Assembly (NCBI RefSeq): GCF_048544455.1
Contig: NC_133538.1
Coordinates: forward strand, 45,027,969-45,091,968
DNA: 64,000 nt
DNA from: Silene latifolia
Lineage: Eukaryota > Streptophyta > Magnoliopsida > Caryophyllales > Caryophyllaceae
Reading direction: 5' to 3'
The position numbers and the translations under genes are program-made. Positions 38,101 through 45,904 of the stretch are shown here, piece by piece (position 1 is the stretch's first letter; each line of letters begins with the position of its first letter). Under the pieces are notes generated by a model, which ran no database searches, had not been told where the DNA came from, and worked only from the letters and a program-made list of their open reading frames with translations.

Positions 38101-39480
38101 TTCTCTTACACACTTCCTTTCTCTATAAATAGCCACTTCATTTATCATTTACTGCAAGACTTTGAAAAGCATTCATTGTAAACACTTTGCAAATCTTTTC
38201 AGCATTTAAAGCTTTGTTCTTCAATCATTTGCAAAACCGTTTTCTGTTTTTCAAAAGTCTTCAATTGTTTTTCAAAGTCAAAATCTCCAAGTATCGTTAT
38301 TTTCATTGCATAAAGAATATGTTCAATGATTCTCGTGTTTAGGTCTTAATTGTAATCCCCATGTTCTTAAGTGAACCACTAAGATTCTGACTCTGTAAAC
38401 CGTTGAGATAGAACCTTAAGTCTTGAAGCGAGTAGCTTTGACCAAGAGAAAGTCTTGAAGTGGAGTAACTTTAAGCAATTGCAACTGGAGTAGGTTGACG
38501 AGTTATTTTCATTGTAATGGTTTAGTTAAGTTTGAGTAAATTTCTAAATAAGCAATAAAATAACGGTTGGACGTAGGCTCCGGAGTAGGAGCTGAACCAA
38601 TTTTTAAACATCGTCTTGTTTGTTTATTTACTTTCACATTTTCTTATCATTTTACTTCTATACGTTAATCTCGCTTCCAGTGCTGTGTAACAAACTCTCA
38701 TATTGTTGCATGGACCTGCTGTACCGTTTGTGAACTTACAATCCATTAAGTTTCTCAAACCCGTACTTAATAGATCTTACTTGTGTTAGTCATTAACCAA
38801 GTAAACGAGAAATTTTTTAAAAGGTACACCTAATTCACCCCCTCCCCCTCTTAGGTGTTTATCGTTCTTAACTCTTCAAGTTCTAATCGGCATCTGACGT
38901 GGGTTAATTGGCTGAAACTGCGCGCTTATTATACGCATTTAATCTTGAAACATGATTGTATAATAATAAGGTGAATATGATAGATTGATGGGTGATACTT
39001 GAAATTTCAGGTATAATATTAAGTGGTGGGAAACCAGATCACATAAACCCACACCTACTAAGTGGGGTAAAAGGCGTGTATGAGCACAAGATCGTACCTA
39101 CCAAAGATGGAGAGCACCTAATTTACATACGGGTGGACGTTCCAGACGTCAGTAAGAAAGTGACCGTCATCATGGAGAATTTCGATGGTGGGATTGCATT
39201 TGGAGGAATGACGTTCAAGGAAGGTTATAACTTAAGCCGCTTTGATGAGGGACCTCGCGAGTACCTTGGTGCCCTGCAAACAAGGTGCTTTTGTTGCAGG
39301 TACAAAATAGTCAGGCACGACACCACAGACGGTGTTCTGAGGTTTCTAGTTCGTAAGGGTGACAACCTGGACCGAAACCCTGTGTGCCACGTCACATTTC
39401 CTCCTGCAACACCTGGTGGAGATCTACAACCTCGGACACTCAACGTCGAACACTTGGTTCAAGAGAGTTCCTTTGATTAG
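23118..39480 (+). CDS. HSP20-like (alpha-crystallin fold) protein with a 15-kb intron
   Basis: Four exons join in frame: 23118-23160, 23355-23762, 23908-23982 and 39011-39480. They total 996 nt, giving 331 aa plus TAG. The starts of two alpha-crystallin-type domains are visible: GFYVRVDMPGV (about residue 49) and LIYIRVDVPDV (about residue 213). The second is followed by DGVLRFLVRKGD. Residues 1-15 are Ala/Ser/Pro-rich. Intron 3 (23983-39010) splits a Gly codon: SPLEPYG ends exon 3 and IILSGGKP opens exon 4. Proteins with tandem HSP20-like domains occur in dicots, some named 57-kDa heat shock proteins; a chaperone role is inferred, not shown. Exon 4 contains a 15-nt GT..AG unit (39285-39299) encoding a Cys-rich insert. 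Whether this long gene is spliced properly is unknown. Confidence 0.78.
24159..24449 (-). pseudogene. TNP1-like first exon of the second CACTA element
   Basis: The minus strand encodes a basic start (MGEKRKRSQKNKKPG), then RGATKCQSC and ITWSEKGFPNGPNAGFLSNW. The pattern basic head, short Cys motif, then WNEKGQPxGPNA-like block is seen in plant CACTA ORF1 proteins. The leader to its right (24450-24880) is CT-rich on the minus strand and contains a CAG|GTATG donor near 24713. The downstream exons are absent, so the gene is truncated. Confidence 0.6.
24920..25165. repeat. Internal array of ACAACGGG/CCGTTGT hairpins
   Basis: Five or more pairs such as GACAACGGGT...ACCGTTGT and AACAACGGGT...AACCGTTGTT are spaced about 15-20 bases apart. 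They are the same family of motifs as at the right end of the element (30505-30800). The array lies between the TNP2 3' side and the TNP1-like leader, not next to any visible terminus. Confidence 0.8.
25458..26802 (-). mobile_element. Solo LTR (1,345 bp) of the palindrome-bearing LTR element
   Basis: On the minus strand it starts TGTAATACTCCGTATTTATG and ends GGGGGTGTTACA. A perfect 5-bp target duplication GAAAA flanks it (25453-25457 and 26803-26807). It is clearly related to the LTR at 58777-60116, including the TACTCGATCGAGTA palindromes (26625-26760) and the block around CATTAATGG...GGGGATGTGCAC. No internal sequence remains, so it formed by LTR-LTR recombination. It interrupts the 3' side of the second CACTA element. 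Confidence 0.9.
26856..30146 (-). pseudogene. TNP2-type transposase of the second CACTA element, broken
   Basis: Minus-strand order: transposase-associated domain (30146-29949, CPCERCGNISY), acidic linker (29943-29652), KYEKIHACSNNC block (29651-29415), WYFPLIPR and PRNLRLALSTDGMNP (29381-28992). A long central part follows (29007-27454; CLDFMHIEKNVCDN, LKLHDCHTLMQQLLPVAIR, YPFERWMK), then a DUF4216 domain with acidic tail (27473-26856; GYTFYTREQDE, FRCNWVD). Breaks: a TAG in CLE*RYKDKEG at about 29402, a frameshift near 29000, and one near 27460. It is much better preserved than the TNP2 copy at 664-4275. Confidence 0.87.
30505..30821. repeat. Right subterminal array and terminus of the second CACTA element
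   Basis: Repeated AACAACGG/CCGTTGTT pairs run from 30505 to about 30800. They end in TTGTAGTAGTG at 30821, the inverted CACTACTACAA terminus. The terminus abuts Copia integrase codons for VWVKKVQNKFG. Confidence 0.85.
30822..34677 (+). pseudogene. Copia Pol of the first SIRE-like element, broken
   Basis: Integrase retains RSDHGTEFEN and QQNGVVERMSRT (second Asp and Glu of DDE). After the solo LTR it resumes at CYIYNRVMIRK (32400). Reverse transcriptase: VQGFNQQEGIDYDETFAPVA, MDVKTAFLNG, YVDDIIFGAT. RNase [31 protein letters not shown]. Nonsense changes are TGA at 33240 (Trp site), TAA at 33891 and TAA at 34322 (both Gln sites), as judged from the second SIRE-like copy. Frameshifts occur near 34090 and 34375. 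Confidence 0.9.
31075..32390 (+). mobile_element. Solo LTR of an unrelated retrotransposon
   Basis: The 1,316-bp insert starts TGTTGGAGTAAGTGTCCC and ends TTCTAACT, where the last base departs from the usual CA end. It splits a Copia integrase codon run (AVN|TSCYIYN). A perfect 5-bp target duplication GTTAA flanks it (31070-31074 and 32391-32395). There is no coding region. The sequence is unlike the other LTRs in this window. Confidence 0.85.
35071..37085 (+). pseudogene. Third ORF of the first SIRE-like element
   Basis: One frame runs from MAPKKSISRKIQN to 37026 with in-frame TAA at 35677 and TAG at 35941. A frameshift near 36980 follows, then ELKTINEDLIERVQALGG up to TAA at 37083. Part 1 (residues 1-290) is basic, then strongly acidic with Glu/Lys runs. 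Part 2 is globular: FHSGRRYKKIWYDS, ELIQFYATVKVD, VIPYGMWLSIIF. It resembles the putative plant transposon protein domain annotated beside many retroelements. Part 3 is a short coiled coil. The matching ORF in the second element is at 51875-53594. Some SIRE relatives carry an env-like gene here, but I see no signal peptide or membrane span. Function unknown. Confidence 0.72.
37485..38878 (+). repeat. 3' LTR of the first SIRE-like element
   Basis: It starts TGTTAGAACACACTTG directly after the purine tract and ends TTAACTCTTCA. A CTATAAATAG promoter box lies at about 38122-38131. Near the end it carries CACCCCCTCCCCCTCTTAGG, shared with the second SIRE-like LTR although most other sequence differs. 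A perfect 10-bp-arm copy of the AACAGT-N7-ACTGTT motif lies at 37703-37729. Confidence 0.85.
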
Positions 39481-39962
39481 TAATTTCTTGGTACAACATT
39501 ACTCAAACTTGGCTGCAGTTTATCATTTTGTTTCACCATGCAATAGCTTGTTAGATTCTAGGACTATTATCTAGAAGAAACTTGAATTAATTGACACGCC
39601 GTTGTTTATTGCTGCGTACACTTTTGGTTATGTACTATGACTCGTGTGAGACGGTCTTTCAATTTGCCTTTGATAACATAAAAGCTCAGCCATGGACAAA
39701 TTCATAATTGTAATATACCTAACGGGCTAAAGGTAATTATTTATAGAAAAAAACAAATTGAAACTAATAATTTTATTTATATTCCAAATATAATGGAGTC
39801 TTGTCTATTACAGAGATAATAATCATATAAAATAATATAACGATATTAGAAAAGGTATTCCTTTGTTAATAGTATTTGTCTATTACTGGAATTAGGAAAT
39901 TAGATAGGGTATTTGTTAATAATATGGTTTCCCTCCTAATTTAGGTTTGTAGTTGTTCATTC

Positions 39963-40745
39963 ATGTACGGGCCACCGCCAAAAACACCAAGAGGAAGAAG
40001 AATCCCATTAACAAGAATGGCGCGATTACCATACTACGCAGTAGCAGGAGCATCAGAATACTTAGCCATAACACGATGGAATATCCACGACATTACGCTT
40101 GCCAAAAAGGCATTAATCTTCCCCGGCCAAACCTACGTACGCATCGTCATCTCCCCCGTAGACTACACAGTTCAAGTGCAAGCGATGAGCGCGGATAAAC
40201 AATCTATACTCCTCCCCGCAGTCTTCACTATCGGACCAAAAGTCGATGATGAGGCGTCACTTGTGTTGTACACTATACTCATGTCTGCTCACGACATGAA
40301 CTCGAAACAGGTAAATGACCTCGTACAGGGGATCATTGAGGAAGAAATCCGTGTACTCGCGGCTTCCATGACGATGGAGGAGATATTTAAGGATTATAAA
40401 AACAAGGTTTCTGAAAAGGTGCAGTTAGAGTTGGACCAGTTTGGTTTGATTATTTATTATGCTAATGTCAAGCAGCTTGTTTATGTTAAAGGTCATGAAT
40501 ATTTCTCTTATTTGAGTCAAAAGACTCGGAGGGAGCCCGCTAAAGGCGCTAATCAGGCTAAGATAGACGTGTCTGAGGCAGGAATGAAAGCAGAGATTGA
40601 AGCCAAGCTGAAGGAAGGCCAAACAACACTAAACGCTGCCAACATCGATGCTGAGACTAAGATTATGAGTGTCGTCAGCAAGCCGATGCAGAAGTCTATG
40701 CTAAGAAGAAGGATGCGGAGGGAATCATTGCTGGATTATTATTGA
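39963..40745 (+). pseudogene. Flotillin-like protein, truncated
   Basis: The ORF matches plant flotillins over the SPFH/band-7 region: [65 protein letters not shown] and [12 protein letters not shown]. After AETKIMSVV (about residue 238) the sequence jumps to a late coiled-coil segment, read in another frame as [15 protein letters not shown]. About 140-150 codons of the family's roughly 470-490 residues are thus deleted, and the C-terminal part is missing. The N-terminus before GASEYL is also atypical. Intact flotillins scaffold plasma-membrane microdomains and endocytosis. This copy is most likely a pseudogene; no intron is visible in it. Confidence 0.8.
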
Positions 40746-40963
40746 TTTACTACTGTCATATTATCAATAGAACTCAAATTTTGGTTAATCATCTTTCAAA
40801 CTAATCATTGAATTACTTAAGAGTAATATGTGAATTAAGATTAAGATTAGAGAAAGGAGAGAATTGTTGTGTATGAAAATGGTAGTTTTGGAAAAACTAA
40901 TGGCAAAATGCGTATGATGTAGTAAAACCGTATAGGAAATAGTAACTACGCTATTTTAAACTT

Positions 40964-41402
40964 GGGATATTCTCTCGTGTATCCCTGAACTTTTTCGTTT
41001 TCTAAGGTGTACCCCTCGTTTTTCACAAAAAAACTTTAACCGGCAATAATTATCTGTTACGAGTTCAGAAAATGGTAATTTTTTTTCAAACAAATTATCT
41101 CGTTTAGGCCTTGAATTTGAAAAAAACATTCATTGCATTTTGAACTCGTAGCCGGTAGTTATGATTGGTCAAATATTTTTTAACGAATAAACATTGACCG
41201 ACCATAATTCCAGACTACGAGTTGAGACGTCGGTGAATTTTTTCTCAAACTGAAGAGCCTTAAAGACGGTCAATGTGGAAACAAAATTTATCGTATTCTG
41301 AACTTGTAACCAAGAGTTATTGACTGTCAAAGTTTTTTTACATGAAAAGAGGGGTATATCGTAGAAAATGAAAAAGTTGAGGGGTACACAAGAGAATATC
41401 CA
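40964..41402. mobile_element. Foldback MITE with 9-bp target duplication (Mutator-like)
   Basis: Terminal inverted repeats of at least 54 bp start GGGATATTCTCTCGTGTA on the left and TGGATATTCTCTTGTGTA on the right, about 85% alike by eye. A 9-bp direct repeat TTTAAACTT flanks the unit (40955-40963 and 41403-41411), as expected for Mutator-type transposition. It has no coding capacity. Confidence 0.72.
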
Positions 41403-41411
41403 TTTAAACTT

Positions 41412-43095
41412 TAATGACCGGTCTAATTTACTTTTCACGGAAATTGTATGGAGGTAACAAAATTTAAAGAAAGAAATACTCATATTGTATATTTCATCTC
41501 ACTCAACTAGTTGCTTTACATTTCGTTAAAATATTCCTCGCAAAAGAATAAAAGCGTAAACTACTAGTAGTTGAATGTGAGACTAATGAGCTCCGTCCAG
41601 GAATGTTGTTTAAGGCCTTTGTGAAAACAGTTTAACAACTACGTCCAGGAATAGTGTTCGACTGCTTTATTTTTCACCTTTGCTTTTATTTCTTAACTGT
41701 TTCTCTTTTGAGGGTGAGGTTTGATAAGACGGATTTAGTACGATATATAAGAGTCGATTTGGGTTAGTATTTGCGTAATAAGTGGACTTTTTAGAAGTGA
41801 AATTGGATCAATTCTCATGTAATGTTGTTAATTGCAATTTGGAATAATTTGAGTAGAATTATGGGTTGAATGAGTGAAGATAGTGTTTTGGGTTGGAATA
41901 ATACGATGACTTTGGGCTAGCATGCATGAAGAAGTCCAAACAACAATCACATAGGTAGTGTAATGGGCCAACATCTCCAAGACAAGGAAACAACCATTAC
42001 ATGGCCTTGTCCCTCATGGTCCAAACATCAACAAGAATTGAAGAAGGCAAATTTACGCAAGCAACGTTTTTGGCCAGAAAGTGGCGCGGGTCGCGGGCTG
42101 ATGCGCGGGTCCCCCGTGTCTCAGCTCTACTCGTGGTTTATTTCTCTTGTTTCCAACTTTCAGCTACGAATTATTATTATTATTATTATTATTTTAGGAA
42201 TAATTATTATTAGGTTAAGTTTTAAGTTTATATTATCATTCATTCTATTATTGATTCAATAATTATAATTTGGAGAAAAACTCTCTTAGAACTTAGAACC
42301 CTAATTACTTTTGCTTATAAATTATGAGGAACTAATCCTCCCTTTCTTGGATCGACAGATTGAAGCTATTGACTAATTAATTGTGAGATTGTTCTTTCTC
42401 TCTTTTATTTCTCAAGTATTGTTTATGTCTCTTGCTCGTATTTTATGATTATTGTTTCTTTTGCTGATCTGATCAATTAGTAATTGCTTTCATTAATCTA
42501 TTGCATGTTTAGAAATTGAATCCGTAATTGTTCAATTAATCTAGACTAAAGTAGCAAACTTTACCCTAATAATTTGTATGCGTTTCATCGTTATTAGGAC
42601 GAAGTAGAGACTAGACATATAATTCGAATCGTTAACCGCGTGTGTTAAAGATCGTTATCTTTATTGCTTCCTTGGATTGTTAATGCTGTTGTTGGATTAA
42701 ATCTAGACGCTTGGCTTAGATTATTCAATAATTAGGGTCTTCTAATATCGCGTTTCGAGCTAGTTGACTAAACTTAAGAGGAAGGGGAAACTTGTATTTC
42801 CACAATAAAGTGCTTGAGAGTAATCAAATTAAAGACAATCGAAGACCAATTAGTTTGTTGATAGTGGATGTTTGTTGACCCAAGACCTTTAATCATCTGA
42901 ATTAATCATCTTTATTATTTTGTCTTATTAGTCATTAGCTTATCCAATCAACAAAACCCTCCTATTATTGTTACTTGTACTCTCTACTTTTACACATTAA
43001 TTACATCGCCTTCTCTGTGGATCGATCCTTATTACCATATACTATATTTAGTTTAAGGTCATAAGTGTTATAAATATTATCTTTGGGAGCATACG
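41412..43095. other. Intergenic DNA, possible old LTR
   Basis: There is no gene. A (TTA)n microsatellite lies at about 42170-42195. The end of the stretch (TTCTCTGTGGATCGATCC near 43012, then TTTAGTTTAAGGTCATAA) resembles the 3' ends of Ty3-type plant LTRs, so 41750-43090 may be a degraded LTR. No partner LTR or target duplication was found. Confidence 0.3.
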
Positions 43096-43103
43096 ACTTC
43101 GGC

Positions 43104-43487
43104 TCACCAAGGTTCTTCAAGTCCAAAGAATATGAACCCAAACTCATGCTTCCAATTTGGAGAACAAGTTCTGGTTTCTTGTTTAGTGGCCTCTTTCGAT
43201 TCCTTGATTGTATCTTTGATCACCTCATTCTCCGAAGCCAAGCATTTGTTCGCAGCTCTTAGCGCATCATTCTCGGACATTAAAGTCTTATTGGCAGCTC
43301 TTAATAGCGCGTCCTTCTCAGCAACCAAACTCTTATTCACAGCTATTAAGGCATTGTTCTCATAAGCCAAGCTATTTATGGGACTGATTCCCTGTGGCAT
43401 TGGCGGATATTCTTCTTCCGCATCAGATTCATCACTTTCAAATAATACCGCACCATGCTGGCCGACTCAATCAAGTTTCCACCTAAA
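43104..43487 (-). pseudogene. Coiled-coil ORF fragment with ~15-residue repeats
   Basis: On the minus strand an acidic stretch (ESDAEEEYPP) leads into four imperfect repeats: LAYENNALIAVNKS, LVAEKDALLRAANKT, LMSENDALRAANKC and LASENEVIKDTIKES. The heptad pattern predicts a coiled coil. I do not recognise the family; it may be part of a retroelement Gag or third ORF. The last open frame ends at 43104, and the upstream part lacks a clear start. Confidence 0.45.
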
Positions 43488-43599
43488 CAATATGGACAAA
43501 AGACGCATCCTCACTGTTGGTGATTTAAGAGTAATTACCGGTTCATTTGGCGTAATTAAGATCGGTTCACTAATGATTAATTTCTAAATAATATAATAA

Positions 43600-43849
43600 G
43601 AGTTCGGGAAGTACGGAGTGTACGCTCGTATAATTATTTACGGGATTGCGGAATAGTTTTCGTTCGAATAACTATGACGGGGGTCTCGCTGCCCGGTCAG
43701 CGAGTCTGGGTCCAGGGGCGAAGCGCCCTGGTTTAGGGGTTCGGGGACGCTTCACAAATGCATCCCCCTGTTTCCCTGACACCCTATCCTTTCTATATAA
43801 ATAGATAAAGGATGAGAAGAAAAGTTACAGAAAAATAATAATCTTCTAC
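43600..43849 (+). other. GC-rich LTR-like fragment
   Basis: The hairpin-rich stretch GGGGCGAAGCGCCCTGG (about 43716) and the promoter-like CTATATAAATAG (about 43792) resemble the region around the transcription start in Copia LTRs. It directly abuts the truncated SIRE-like LTR at 43850. No complete LTR could be outlined. Confidence 0.35.
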
Positions 43850-44354
43850 TGTTGGGTTCCTTTGATTGATGATAACATGCCCATTTAATGCGTGCTTTCT
43901 TAGTTTACCTTTTCAGGATTTTGCTTGGTGGTGTATGTTAAACTACTTTTAGCCGTGGTGAACTATGGTTAGACTATGTTTCAACCGTATGTTTGTGTTG
44001 ACCTTGTTATCTTGTCACGCTTATGTGTGTCTTTTTGTGTTTTCTTACGTGTGTTTGCTCTTAAATGCTTTTGACATCCCTGCCCTTTTTGATGATGTCA
44101 AGAGGGGGAAAAGGTAAACTCATGCTCTTAATCTCTTTGCATATTGGTTAACCCATAACTAGGCCTAACCTTCATAACTTTTGCTCTTGTTTTGGGGTAA
44201 TGTAAACTTGCCATGGTAAGTTTGATCTAAGTTCTTGCTCTATAAAGTAATATAGTCCCTTCTCCCATATGATCTTGCTTGATTAAAATCTTGAAATAAG
44301 GTGTTTACATTGCTTACATTCGTTTTAGGGCTTGTCATCATCAAAGGGGGAATT
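43850..44354 (+). repeat. LTR stub fused to a 3' internal piece
   Basis: Bases 43850-43922 repeat the first 73 bases of the LTR at 44355. From 43921 the sequence switches to match 53679-54113 (TTTGCTTGGTGGTGTATG onward), the end of the internal region including its purine tract, and then runs into the full LTR. The switch point has only a few shared bases (TTT). Confidence 0.88.
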
Positions 44355-45841
44355 TGTTGGGTTCCTTTGATTGATGATAACATGCCCATTTAATGTGTGC
44401 TTTCTTAGTTTACCTTTTCAGGATTTATGGTTAAATCAAGCTTGGATTAAGAAGTGTTGAATCATTGATCACCTAATTGTATTGAGTCCTAGGCGACATC
44501 TAATGTACAAGTTAGAAAGTAAAGTATTTTAAAGTAATAGAAACAGTCAAGATCACTGTTACTTTCACAAGTAACAGCAGCCTGTACCGTTGCCTCAATT
44601 CGTAACACTTGAACTCTTTCTTATCTTTCAAAAGTCATTTACGTGTCTTATATTTTGAAAGATAACTTTCAAATTTTTACAAGGATTTGACCTTCTAGAA
44701 AAAGTGGTTTGAATAATTATCATTTCAAATTGTTTTCTCTTTGTGCAAATTTGACCCTTTTGTCTTTCATAAAATAGAGATTGCTTTTTGCCATTTTTGT
44801 GAAAGCTTGTCATCATGTGACTTGTTTTCCCTTCTTTGTTTTCTGAAAGTGTATGATCTCTTTTGGATAATTTCAAACACTCTTTCTCTCCTTTGCCTTT
44901 TGAGTAAGAACCCTCTTTTGTGCAAGTTTGGGAAGTTGTTGAGACTCATCACATGTGATGGTCTTTGACCCTCAAAACCCGAACAACCCCCTTGCTCATC
45001 CTCTCTATAAAAGGCGTGCCTCATCCTCTCAAACTCCAAGACTTTTTCTGAGATTTCATCCAAGTTTGCAAATTGTTTTTTAAAGCTTAAAAACCGAGTC
45101 TTTACTTTGCAAAACTTTTAAAAGTCTTCACGTGTTACAATCATGGCTACTGTTACTTTAACATACTAGACTCTCTCACTTATGAATTGTTGATCTTGTA
45201 AAAGTTGTCCATCTCAATTGTTTTTAAGAATAAGCTAGTGGAAACTTGATCTTTATAACATTCTAAGTTTGTGTGTAGAATTTAGGACGGAGTAGTCTTC
45301 AACTCTTTGGCAACCGGAGTAAGTTGCGAGTTGGCTTGTTCTAGAACGGAGTTGTTCTTGAACTTGTGTCACAACCGGAGTAGGTTGTTGTCTTTTTATT
45401 GTACGGGTTTTTAGTAGTCGGAGTAGATCACTAAAATTAATCAATAAAAAGTAGATTGGACGTAGGCACTTGAGTTCTTGCCGAACCAATTCAAAAATGT
45501 CGTGTTTGATTTTCTTTGTTTTATTCCGCTGCTCTTTATTTCGTTTGCCTTGCTTTGCTTAACTTTCGAAGTAACAGTTCCACATACTGTCACATTTGGT
45601 CTGCAGTCTGTACTCCATAAACTGAGACAAATAGGTATAGTCAGAACAGTTGTTACTTTCATACTTCAGCAAACATTCATTTTAATACTCGTTTAATCTC
45701 TCTATATTATTCGAAGTATTCTCATATCTCTTTTCATCCTACAACTGACTTTAAATTAATAAAGTTGAAGTTAAATTTTTTTAAAATAGTACCTAATTCA
45801 CCCCCTCCCCCTCTTAGGTACTTGAATCCATAAACTCAACA
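44355..45841 (+). repeat. 5' LTR of the second SIRE-like element
   Basis: The 1,487-bp LTR starts TGTTGGGTTCCTTTGATTG and ends AAACTCAACA, followed by ATTGGTATCAGGGC. A CTCTATAAAAGG promoter box is at about 45001-45012. Three copies of the AACAGT-N7-ACTGTT motif, one degenerate, lie at 44542, 44573 and 45573. Confidence 0.92.
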
Positions 45842-45904
45842 ATTGGTATCAGGGCCTCGTGCTCTTGATCGAGGCTAATCGCCTTAGAGTTTGATTCGTG
45901 GGTA

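Larger units (their letters stand above)
30822..38878 (+). mobile_element. SIRE-like Ty1/Copia element, 5' part missing
   Basis: Visible parts in order: integrase C-terminal half, reverse transcriptase, RNase H (to 34677), a third ORF (35071-37085), a purine tract (CAAAGGGGGAATT) and the 3' LTR (37485-38878). The 5' LTR, Gag, protease and first half of integrase are absent; the CACTA terminus at 30821 replaces them. A solo LTR (31075-32390) interrupts integrase. The extra ORF after RNase H and the long LTR fit the SIRE/Maximus lineage. It lies in intron 3 of the HSP20-like gene, whose intron resumes at 38879. Confidence 0.88.

Noticed and set aside
42165-42215. ATT/TTA repeat as a structured feature
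   Set aside because: It is a simple microsatellite.
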